Positions 8,766 to 16,700 of a DNA stretch of 64,000 nucleotides are shown here, piece after piece. The notes under the pieces are model-generated. The model saw only the letters and a list, made by a program, of their open reading frames with translations, did not search any database and was not told the origin of the DNA. How positions within the stretch are numbered: the stretch's first letter is position 1; each line of letters opens with the position of its first letter. The position numbers were made by a program, and so were the translations under genes. Origin of the DNA: Flavobacterium aestivum. Its GTDB lineage: Bacteria > Bacteroidota > Bacteroidia > Flavobacteriales > Flavobacteriaceae. Where the stretch lies: the NCBI RefSeq assembly GCF_026870175.2, contig NZ_CP113977.2, forward strand, positions 1,674,001-1,738,000, given 5' to 3'.

Positions 8766-9098
8766 TTAAAACCATCTTCTTACAGGGGAGTTATTGTTGA
8801 AAATTTCATATACATATTCATCAACAATATTTTTATCAATTAAATCATTTAAAATTTCTCTAGATATAAACAAATCCTCTGAACAACCTGTGAATTTAGA
8901 CAAAAGTTTAACACTACTCTCTATAAGTTCTTTTTTTTCTGCATCTAAAAGCTCTTGATCATTAAATATTTTTAAAATAATTTCTTTTAATTTAATTTTT
9001 TCAAGTTTGTTTTCTTCGAACGTAGATAATGGATTTGTTTTTATAAAATATGTCCATTCTTTTTTTAAGATTTTCAAATCCTTCAGGTATTTATCCAT
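8766..9098 (-). CDS. Uncharacterised small helical protein in the toxin array
   Basis: 110 residues, mostly helical, rich in Lys, Glu and Leu, ending in NNSPVRRWF. No domain is recognised. Its C-terminal part (DLIDKNIVDEYVYEIF) faintly resembles the end of the 242-residue protein encoded just upstream (NLDKNIIDQLFINEF), and both contain a TNPL/KNPL motif, so the two may be distantly related. It begins 13 bp after the stop of the broken gene copy at 9111-9292. Candidate immunity protein by context only. Confidence 0.55.
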   Translation of the reverse strand: MDKYLKDLKILKKEWTYFIKTNPLSTFEENKLEKIKLKEIILKIFNDQELLDAEKKELIESSVKLLSKFTGCSEDLFISREILNDLIDKNIVDEYVYEIFNNNSPVRRWF

Positions 9099-9110
9099 AA
9101 TAATATATGT

Positions 9111-9292
9111 TTATTTACACTCAATAATCTTGTGAGTGTCTTTTGATATTTTTCCCTCTATAAGAACCTCAAAAGTTGTCCAAATGTCAGGATTAAATTT
9201 TTATAAACTCTCTATAGTAGTTTTGTAAAGAGGAAATGAATAATATAAAGAGTTATTTTAATTTTTCATTGCGTGGTTCTTAAAAGGAAAAA
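9111..9292 (-). pseudogene. Broken copy of the 155-residue cassette gene fused to another end
   Basis: Bases 9163-9254 repeat the middle of the gene at 8254-8721 almost base for base (SLYYSFPL, then KFNPDIWTTFEVL). Bases 9258-9292 repeat that gene's start region and upstream sequence, so about 100 bp in between are deleted. A GAA-to-TAA change gives an in-frame stop. After TTFEVL the sequence switches to an unrelated frame ending IEGKISKDTHKIIECK and a stop at 9111. This records duplication, deletion and recombination inside the array. Confidence 0.75.
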
Positions 9293-10008
9293 TAATTTAA
9301 ACTCTTTCCAAACTCATTTATAAATAATTGATCAATGATATTCTTATCTAGATTCGTATCTAATTTTTTCCAAAATTCAATTTTTCCTAGTGTCGAAAAC
9401 ATATTACTGAAATCTTGGAATCCCACTGGTTCAGTGAGTGGATTTTTTTTATACAAATTTTTCATTCTGTTTATACTCGCTAAATCCATTTTGATAACCT
9501 CATACAACATTGCATCATGTTTGGTGGGGGGTGCGTTAAACTCATCGTAACCCAATAACTCACTGTTTTCATTTATTATGGGATCATTAATTTCTCCAAA
9601 AAGTACTTTTTGAATGATTAATGAAATATAAGTTTTTGAATAATTTAATAATTCATCTTCAATTTCAATTTTTGATTGCTTGTCGAAATTAATATGAGCT
9701 CTTAATAATTCAAATTTATCCTTTATGTCATTTTCTTTAAAATTACAATTTGTTATAAATAGATAGAATATAGAGTCTAATAAATCACAATATTCAAAAG
9801 TTTCTTCTTCTTTATTTTTAATTATTTTATCGACATATAAACTAAAATACTCTAACGAAATTGTTTTCAAGTTTTGAAATGAATAATCAAGACAAAATTT
9901 TAGTTGTATCTCCTTTTTTAGCTTCTCTATAGTATCACTACCTTTTATTTCGTTTTGAAAGGATATCAATGCTTCTCTGTTAGAGTAAAAAAAACGAATA
10001 TTCTCCAT
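9280..10008 (-). CDS. Uncharacterised protein in the toxin array
   Basis: 242 residues, helical, Asn/Lys/Phe-rich, with no signal peptide, membrane segment or recognised domain. A central GYDEFNAPPTKHDAMLYEVIK segment is the least low-complexity part. Its last codons overlap the duplicated upstream region of the broken gene copy (9258-9292), so the present C terminus may have been created by that recombination. It starts 41 bp after the 164-residue gene on the same strand and may be cotranscribed with it. Confidence 0.6.
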   Translation of the reverse strand: MENIRFFYSNREALISFQNEIKGSDTIEKLKKEIQLKFCLDYSFQNLKTISLEYFSLYVDKIIKNKEEETFEYCDLLDSIFYLFITNCNFKENDIKDKFELLRAHINFDKQSKIEIEDELLNYSKTYISLIIQKVLFGEINDPIINENSELLGYDEFNAPPTKHDAMLYEVIKMDLASINRMKNLYKKNPLTEPVGFQDFSNMFSTLGKIEFWKKLDTNLDKNIIDQLFINEFGKSLNYFSF

Positions 10009-10049
10009 AAATTCAAATGCTACTTTACTACCTTTTAGTAATGATAAAA

Positions 10050-10544
10050 CTAACCTTTAGCATAATCAGGAGTCAGTTCAGGTTTAAACCACCATGAAAA
10101 ATCACCTATGCAAACCTCATTTAAGACTAATGAATCTGGTAAATGATTTATAGTGTCACCAATTTCATCATAAGGTGAAGGTAATACATAACAAATGCCG
10201 TAATCGCCATTTAAAAATAAAGACCCATGAAGAATAGATTGTTTTTCTGTTTTCTTTTTTAATTCTACAACTGTGATGCCCGAATATAAATCATCGTTAA
10301 ATTTCGTTTCTAAAGAATTCATACAAGTTATATTTAATATAGAACCATCATTTAAGGTGTTAATTTTTACATTACCATTAATGATGTAATTATGAAGTTC
10401 ATTTTTTTTATTCTCATTATAAATTTTAATTGCAACTGAAACATTTTTTGAATATAATTCAGTCAAATAATTATTAATGTTTGAGCCTATTTCTATACCT
10501 ATTAAAGATTTTCCAGAAATAACTTTAGCTTTATAATCTATCAT
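10050..10544 (-). CDS. Uncharacterised protein following an RHS core remnant
   Basis: 164 residues, predicted beta-rich (KVISGKSLIGIEIGSNI, then GSLFLNGDYGICYVLP), ending GDFSWWFKPELTPDYAKG. There is no recognised domain or signal peptide. The ATG lies about ten bases after the end of a decayed RHS core fragment (10550-10693), the place an immunity gene would occupy. Candidate immunity protein by position; the biochemical role is unknown. Confidence 0.6.
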   Translation of the reverse strand: MIDYKAKVISGKSLIGIEIGSNINNYLTELYSKNVSVAIKIYNENKKNELHNYIINGNVKINTLNDGSILNITCMNSLETKFNDDLYSGITVVELKKKTEKQSILHGSLFLNGDYGICYVLPSPYDEIGDTINHLPDSLVLNEVCIGDFSWWFKPELTPDYAKG

Positions 10545-10549
10545 GTTTA

Positions 10550-10693
10550 AAAAAAATACTGTATTTAATTATCTCTAACAATTTTCTCACTCAGTGCAAA
10601 AGTTCTATTTTGATGCACTCACGTAATTAAATTCTTAATTGGATCCGATTTATCATAAACCAAATCATCACCATGAGTTATGGGTTTAGTTTT
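10550..10693 (-). pseudogene. Decayed fragment of an RHS core
   Basis: Translated on the minus strand it reads GDDLVYDKSDPIKNLIT, stop, VHQNRTFALSEKIVRDN, stop. This matches DEDDLVYDKPEPVENLITWVYEG and the following KIVGDN of the intact RHS protein. The conserved Trp codon has become TGA, and a one-base insertion near 10565 gives the second stop. Base-level similarity continues to TACAGTATT at about 10556-10564. It is a second, older core remnant beside the 164-residue gene. Confidence 0.8.
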
Positions 10694-10799
10694 ATAGAAA
10701 AAACAAAGAAAACATTACCTTATTCTTTTCTATAAAACCTAATGTTTACAACACCTTACGAGATTTCAAAAACTCACCATTTACTTTGATAACATTATC

Positions 10800-11462
10800 C
10801 TATTCAAGTTCTTCATTCAAATAAAATATTTCTTCGTTTAAAAACTTAATAATACTTTTATCTAGATTATGTGTATTTTTAATGAAATTTGTTATTTTAT
10901 CAATTATAGATTTTATTTCAATTTTATTATTCTGATTGTAAGTATAAATGCTAAAATATAATTTAATAATATTCCTCCTTATTTCAGAATCTATATTATC
11001 TAAATCATTATCTATATTTAGATAGTTAAATGTTGATATATTTTCTATAATCAGATACCTCAAAATTAATTGCTCATTAAAAATTATATTGACGCCTTCT
11101 GCTAATTGTTTAAATATAAACTTTTCTTTATCATTGAATTCATTTTTAGCTTGATATGAAAAAATAATATTATCTTCAAATAATGATTGATGAATGTTGC
11201 CGAAATGTTTATTTGTTTTTAAAAATTCTGAAAATATTAATTCTGTCTTTTCATTTTTATTTTGATGCAATAATTTTAATATTTCAGGTTCTTCTGTTAA
11301 AATGTCAGAATCTGAATTATATAGCAATTGAACGTTTATTTTACAAACATATCCGTTTTCATCGACCTCCCAATAGTCTTGTAGTTGGTCTGAGCTAAAA
11401 ACAGGCACGCCCCATTCTATTTTAAAATACCCACCATTTGCAGTTTTTGTTATATTCTTCAT
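10800..11462 (-). CDS. Uncharacterised protein following an RHS core-tip remnant
   Basis: 220 residues. The N-terminal part looks beta-rich (GGYFKIEWGVPVFSS, then NGYVCKINVQLLY) and the C-terminal 130 residues helical. No domain is recognised and there is no signal peptide. The ATG is 4 bp after the stop of the RHS remnant at 11467-11820, so this is the presumed immunity gene of that lost effector. After its TAG the same frame stays open for 17 further codons, which may be more cassette debris. Confidence 0.62.
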   Translation of the reverse strand: MKNITKTANGGYFKIEWGVPVFSSDQLQDYWEVDENGYVCKINVQLLYNSDSDILTEEPEILKLLHQNKNEKTELIFSEFLKTNKHFGNIHQSLFEDNIIFSYQAKNEFNDKEKFIFKQLAEGVNIIFNEQLILRYLIIENISTFNYLNIDNDLDNIDSEIRRNIIKLYFSIYTYNQNNKIEIKSIIDKITNFIKNTHNLDKSIIKFLNEEIFYLNEELE

Positions 11463-11466
11463 TACT

Positions 11467-11820
11467 CTATTTTATAAGTATAATTGCGGGTTTGTCAGTA
11501 ATAGATTCTAAAGTTTCATAAACTCCGTCCATACCAGACTTTCTACAGGAGGACCAATATAGTTGTTTAATAATACTGTATTTATTACCTCCGACAATCT
11601 TAGCACTTGGTACAAAATTTCTTCCCTGATACACCCAAGTGATTAAAATCTCAACGGGTTCGGGTTTATCATAAATCAGATTATCGCCGTCAACGATGAG
11701 TTTTGGTCTATCCTTTAGGTCATATTTCCATTCGTGAATAAGAACGTTGCCATCCCAAACATAACGATTTATTTTTTTGTTTGTGATCTTATTTTTAATT
11801 TGTCGATACGCTTTAGCAGT
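11467..11820 (-). pseudogene. Truncated RHS core with a short different C-terminal end
   Basis: From about 11810 the frame encodes KITNKKINRYVWDGNVLIHE and on through PKLIVDGDNLIYDKPEP to KIVGGNKYSII, nearly identical to the intact RHS core. Just after KYSII there is a one-base shift and a small deletion relative to the intact gene. RHS similarity is detectable in the other frame to about 11525. The frame that stays open ends with ESITDKPAIILIK and stops at 11467, 4 bp before the 220-residue gene. There is no start codon. It is the stump of a displaced or duplicated RHS effector. Confidence 0.85.
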
Positions 11821-11854
11821 ACAAAGTCTAGAAACCTCTAAAAACTTTGTAATT

Positions 11855-12469
11855 TTATGATCTAGGTTTTAAAAAATAGTCTTCTATAAATTCCTTTAAT
11901 TGTTCAAGATTTGTAAAGTCATAAATGGTAATCTCTTCAAGTTCTTGACTGTTGATAAAATCTGAATTGTTTTTATGCTTTGTTTTTCCAATGCTAACTA
12001 TATATTTAGATGATTCTATCCAACTTATTTCTATTATTTGATTATCTCTCTTTGCAAAAAATAAAAATTCGATTTCATCATATTTTTTATTCGTATTGAA
12101 TAATCTATTCAAAAGTATTTTCCAGCCCCCACTTATTTTAAGATGCATTAAATCTAAATCGTTTGGATTGATTTTTTTATTTAAAGATTCTAATAATACA
12201 TCAATATTTGTATTTGATGAAATTTGATTGTAGATTTTAGAATTTTCACTTAGATTCAAACAAAAATTGCTTCTGCTCAGTATAACTTCATTTAGTACAT
12301 AACCAATTTCATCATTTTCAAATTCTATGTAAAATTCTTTTCCTATTGTTTTGTTAATTGCACTAAATACAATAGTATTATCAAATATAGGAAATGAATT
12401 ATACGAGTTTATCTCAACTTGCCAACCTTGTTCTAATTGTAAACTAATTAGATAATCTTTAATATTCAT
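11855..12469 (-). CDS. Uncharacterised protein coupled to a toxin-end remnant
   Basis: 204 residues with no recognised domain. Strand-rich N-terminal half (WQVEINSYNSFPIFDNTIVF, then KEFYIEFENDEIGYVL) and an acidic C terminus with EQLKEFIEDYFLKPRS. Its ATG overlaps the stop of a toxin-end remnant as TAATG, the translational coupling seen between toxin and immunity genes, which makes it a good immunity candidate. The 3' end overlaps the start of the decayed RHS core fragment. Strongly AT-rich. Confidence 0.65.
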   Translation of the reverse strand: MNIKDYLISLQLEQGWQVEINSYNSFPIFDNTIVFSAINKTIGKEFYIEFENDEIGYVLNEVILSRSNFCLNLSENSKIYNQISSNTNIDVLLESLNKKINPNDLDLMHLKISGGWKILLNRLFNTNKKYDEIEFLFFAKRDNQIIEISWIESSKYIVSIGKTKHKNNSDFINSQELEEITIYDFTNLEQLKEFIEDYFLKPRS

Positions 12470-12543
12470 TATTTACAGCTTTTTAAATATTTTTTTGCAT
12501 CTGCCTGGGAAATTGGGTGACTATGAATAGTTCCTGATGTTAT
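12469..12543 (-). pseudogene. Toxin-end remnant coupled to the 204-residue gene
   Basis: A 24-codon frame bounded upstream by a stop and lacking a start codon encodes TSGTIHSHPISQADAKKY followed by LKSCK. Its TAA overlaps the next ATG (TAATG). The HSHP motif and the position suggest the last residues of a polymorphic toxin whose main part has been deleted. No RHS core sequence is left next to it. Confidence 0.5.
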
Positions 12544-12644
12544 TTATATTCGAATTTATAAAGTTCTGTTCTATCATAATTATTTTATTGATATTGCAAT
12601 AAATAAGAAAAGATTAAAAGATAGTTTTTCTGTTTTAAGCTTAT

Positions 12645-12672
12645 AAAAAGCCGTCATTAATGACGGCTTTTT
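12645..12672. terminator. Perfect palindromic terminator
   Basis: A perfect 14-bp inverted repeat (aaaaagccgtcatt/aatgacggcttttt) with a T-run on either side works on both strands. It lies about 105 bp after the end of the RHS, 170-residue and 155-residue gene unit, separating that operon from the orphan cassettes downstream. The rest of the gene-free stretch 12470-12775 holds only the toxin-end remnant. Confidence 0.85.
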
Positions 12673-12775
12673 GTTTTATTTTTTTAGATAGGATAATTAT
12701 TATCTAAAAATAATTTAACTAAATAAGAATGTGATATTGGTTTTATTGAAAACTCTTAATATGAAACAGTGCCTT

Positions 12776-13243
12776 TTACCTCCATTTATAATGAGAAATA
12801 TTAATGTTTTCAGGTTTTTTTAAATTAATTTTATAAACTAAATCCAATGATGAAAATGCATGAATTTCATTATTAATCAATTCTAATTTATAAAAGGGAT
12901 TCGAATTTAAAAAGAATAAAGACCATATAAAATCATTATCCTTATTTGTGCAAACAATAAACCCTTCATTTCCCATTTCTCCTTCGCCTCCAAAAATCAT
13001 GTCACCATCTTCTGTTTCTACTTTATTCGTAAAAACATCAAATTGAGTCCATAATTCATTATTATATTTTTCTAAATTTTCAATTTTAGTATCACAAAAG
13101 GGGGTGCATGAATTGAATTGCTCATTATCTGTTTTGTAGCAAAAACAATCTAATAGTATTACTTCTCCTTTATTATTAACAAAACAATTTAGCCCTCCTA
13201 AAATTTTTTGTTCTTCCCATTTTTTCAATATAAATTCTGTCAT
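12776..13243 (-). CDS. Uncharacterised cassette protein, second gene after the RHS effector
   Basis: 155 residues, paralogous over its whole length to the protein at 8254-8721 (shared GEGEMGNEGFIVCT and SNPFYKLELINNEIHAFSS). Its ATG overlaps the stop of the 170-residue gene by four bases (ATGA), so RHS effector, 170-residue protein and this protein are translationally linked. The family therefore travels with toxin cassettes and is a candidate immunity or accessory protein. No known domain is recognised. Confidence 0.65.
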   Translation of the reverse strand: MTEFILKKWEEQKILGGLNCFVNNKGEVILLDCFCYKTDNEQFNSCTPFCDTKIENLEKYNNELWTQFDVFTNKVETEDGDMIFGGEGEMGNEGFIVCTNKDNDFIWSLFFLNSNPFYKLELINNEIHAFSSLDLVYKINLKKPENINISHYKWR

Positions 13244-13752
13244 AAAATTAAATATCTATCTAAATTCTCTAATAAGTAGTAGTCTTCCAAATTCTTATTA
13301 TTGTATCCAACTTTAGTTAAGTCTTCTTTTAATTGATTCAATAATTTAAGCCACTCTTTTACATATAGATTAATATCTATTGAAATTTTGTTATTTGTGT
13401 TTGTTTTATATTTTTCATTTAAATTAGTCCATTCAATGGTAATGATGTTTTTTTGAATGCTACATTTCCATGCTTCAAAAAAACTATAACTAGGAAAAAT
13501 TACCTTAAAATAAGGTTCTTTTTTTTTAATAAGTTCTAACATATTTATAATATCTGAAAAGCAATCCCCTAGATCATTTTTCAGATTAAATGAGACTAAA
13601 AAATTATCCCATTTTATTTTAGCATCGTCTTCAAGTTCATATATAGAAAATGTTGCCTCTGATATTGTGGTATCATCAATATCACGAGTTTTCAGTTTTA
13701 CATCTGATTTTAAAATTATTTCAAAATACATATTTTTAGTGTTTAAGTGCAT
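13240..13752 (-). CDS. Probable immunity protein of the RHS effector
   Basis: 170 residues. The ATG at 13752 lies inside the last codons of the RHS gene, whose stop it overlaps; a second ATG eight codons in (MYFEII, at 13731) is an alternative. The first part looks beta-rich (MYFEIILKSDVKL, then EATFSIYELEDDAKIKWD) and the end helical. Immediate overlap with the toxin end is the standard location of the cognate immunity gene. The family is not recognised. Very AT-rich compared with the RHS core. Confidence 0.7.
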   Translation of the reverse strand: MHLNTKNMYFEIILKSDVKLKTRDIDDTTISEATFSIYELEDDAKIKWDNFLVSFNLKNDLGDCFSDIINMLELIKKKEPYFKVIFPSYSFFEAWKCSIQKNIITIEWTNLNEKYKTNTNNKISIDINLYVKEWLKLLNQLKEDLTKVGYNNKNLEDYYLLENLDRYLIL

Positions 13753-16700
13753 GGTGTTTTTAATTTGGCATGTGAATCGGCTCTTATCGGTTCTACTGTA
13801 CTGTCAATAGGGAATCCGTGAAATGATCCATTTCCATTATTACGAAGTCTATAGTGAGTTGCAGGGTTTGGAGTAGCTATATCTGGATCTATTCCTGGAT
13901 GGAAAACAACACTTTTACTATCTGAATTTACAGGAAAGTCCATAAATCCACCTGGCTCTAAAGTATCAGCTAGTTTTCCTGCATATGCCAAATCTGCTTT
14001 GTTTCCCCATTTCCCATGTGGAAGAGGCTTTTGGGGATTATTTGCTAATATTTGAGCGTCTTTGTTAGATAATTTTAACCCATGTCGTTTCCCTCCTAAG
14101 TATCCATTTTCAGGTTTTAAATCCAGTCCAAATGGATCGACCTGTATATTAGCATCATACACATACGCATAAAAATTCGGATTATTTCCTGCTAGGCCAA
14201 TAGGGTCTTGGCTTATGTAAAGTCCTGACAAGGCATCATAATACCTAAACCTATTATAATAAAGATCGGTTTCTACATCTTCATATTGCCCCAATTGTCT
14301 AAAAGGTATGAAACGTCTATCACCTTTTAAGTTCCTTAAGCCGCCATAAATGTCATAATCGGTTTCCCAAACTAACTCACCAATATCATTGTAAGCCTGT
14401 ACAGGGCGTCCAATATAATCGTTAATAATACTGTACTTATTGTCTCCAACAATTTTAGCACTCGGTACAAAATTTCCTCCCTCATACACCCAAGTGATTA
14501 AATTTTCAACAGGTTCGGGTTTGTCATAAACCAAATCATCCTCATCAACTATGAGTTTTGGTCTATCCTTTAGGTCGTATTTCCATTCATGAATAAGAAC
14601 ATTGCCATCCCAAACATAGCGATTTATTTCTTTGTTTGTAATTTTAGCGGTACGTCTTCCTAATGCGTCGTACTCAAAACTCACGACTTTACCATCAGAA
14701 TTTGTTACGCTTTCCAGCATTCCGTTGACGAGCCAAGTATAGGTTGTATCGCCGCTTTGCCACTGTTCGTGTTCTTGTTGTAAGCGTTTTTCTTCTTCCC
14801 TGTTACCCGCCAGTTTGTCTATCCAATTGGTTGGTTTTTCAAAAACCAGTGGTTTGTTAATATCGCGTGGGCTTTTGTGTATCAAGTTACCCAGCTCGTC
14901 GTATTTGTAATAATACTTTTCGTCTTTTAGCAGTTTACCTCCTTTGCCATATGTACGGTCGCTGCGGTCATGGGTTTTGTAAAGATTCCCCACAGCATCG
15001 GGGGTTTTGTATAATTCTCCTTTTCCATCATAATCAGCTCTGGCAAGGTTACCAAATGCATCATAATCAAAATAGGTCATACTTTTGGTTAGCTGGTTTA
15101 CCGCACTGCGCAGTTGCTGATTGGTGTCCCAGTTGTAATAACGGGAACCCGTGCGTTTGCCGTTAGAAAACACTTCCTGTTCTTTTTGCTTACCACTACT
15201 GTTGTAACTGGTTTTTATGTGCAGTCCACCTGTGGCGTAGCGTTCTATCTCGCGACCCAATTCGTCTCGCTTTAGCGTGGTTTCCCAAGCTTGGTGCTGC
15301 TCTTTGAGTTCATTGCTTTGGGCTTCTATGCGTTCGAGTTGTCCATTTTGGTTATAATGGGTGTTTATATTGGCTCCTAATGTGGTGCTAATATTGGTAC
15401 GTTGTCCTATGACATTGTAAGTTGAGGTAATGACTATGGCATTCTCATCTTTATCTAAAGCTTGCTTTTGGGTTTCCTGTACAACACGTCCGTTGGCATC
15501 TCGCTCTAGGCGTATGTTCACGTTTTGGTTAGTGGCTTCTACCAATAGTCCGTTTTTATTATAGGTGTAAGTTTCCCAAGTGCCATCGTGATAGTCGGCT
15601 CTGGTAATACGTCCCAAGGCATCTTGTTCGTACTCGGTAAATTTTCCGCCTCCATGGTCTATTCGGGTTATTTCACCCACTAAGTTGCGGTTGAATTTTT
15701 TTACGATGCCATCAAAAGCGGTTTCTTTTATAATGTGTCCGGATTTATTTCGGTCAAAATAATAGGCTTCGTTATCTTCGTTTTTTATGCTGGTTAGCTG
15801 CTCCATCCTGTCGTAGTCAAAACGTACTTTTACGCCGTTTTGCTCTCTACTGGCAAGGCTTCCCATTGGAGTATAGCTAAACTTAATATGGTTCTTGCTG
15901 TCTTTTAGGGCTATTACTTCATCATAATTGTTATAACTAAATTCTATGATGTTGCTGTCTTTCTCCACGATTTGTTGTACCCTGTCCAGTGCATCATAGG
16001 TAAAGTAATCCGCCATTTGCATCGGAGTATAGACCGCTCGTACACGCCCTCTATGGTTGTACTCCCAGGATTTTAACTTTTGGTCATTTTCACGCCATTC
16101 TACTAGGTTGTACTGTTGGTCATAAATCAATTCGAGTTGGTTATTGTTCTTGGCTACAGTTGCCAATAGTCCGTTTTTATTGTAGGTAAAATGGGTACTG
16201 GTTTTGTCTGGCGCTATTATGGTTTTGAGCTGGTGCGCTTTTTGGTCGCTGTACAAATAGATTGTTTTTTGCCCTTCTGGATCTATAGCTATCGATGGAC
16301 GGTTTTCATCATCATAAAGCATCATATCTTCGGTACCATCAGGATAAGTGGTACCTGTTTGATTACCCATTTCATCATAACTGAATCCCAAGATACGACC
16401 TTCTTGGTCGATCTCACGATACAGTTCCATAAACTCGGTATAGTCATAAAAAGTGCTGTTGCCCATTGGGTCTTTTACCTGAGTTACAAGTTGGCTTGGT
16501 TCGTAATAATAAGTGGTTACGGCTCCGTTGGCATCGGTTACCAAGTTGTAGCCTTTCTCGGCATGGTACTCGATCCAACCTTCCTGCCAACCGCCATCAC
16601 CCCAAGTGTGGATACAACGGTTTTGTGCATCGTACTCCCAGTAAAAGGTTTGTCCGTTACGGTCGGTTTTCTTAACCATCAGGTGGTTGCGGTACTCAAT

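Noticed and set aside
10690..10737. Hairpin ttttatagaaaa/ttttctataaaa after the 220-residue gene as a terminator
   Set aside because: The stem is AT-only and no T-run follows on the minus strand; not strong enough to call.
10748..10799. In-frame continuation of 17 codons after the stop of the 220-residue gene as a toxin-end remnant
   Set aside because: It weakly resembles the region just upstream of the 11467-11820 remnant, but it is too short to separate from chance.
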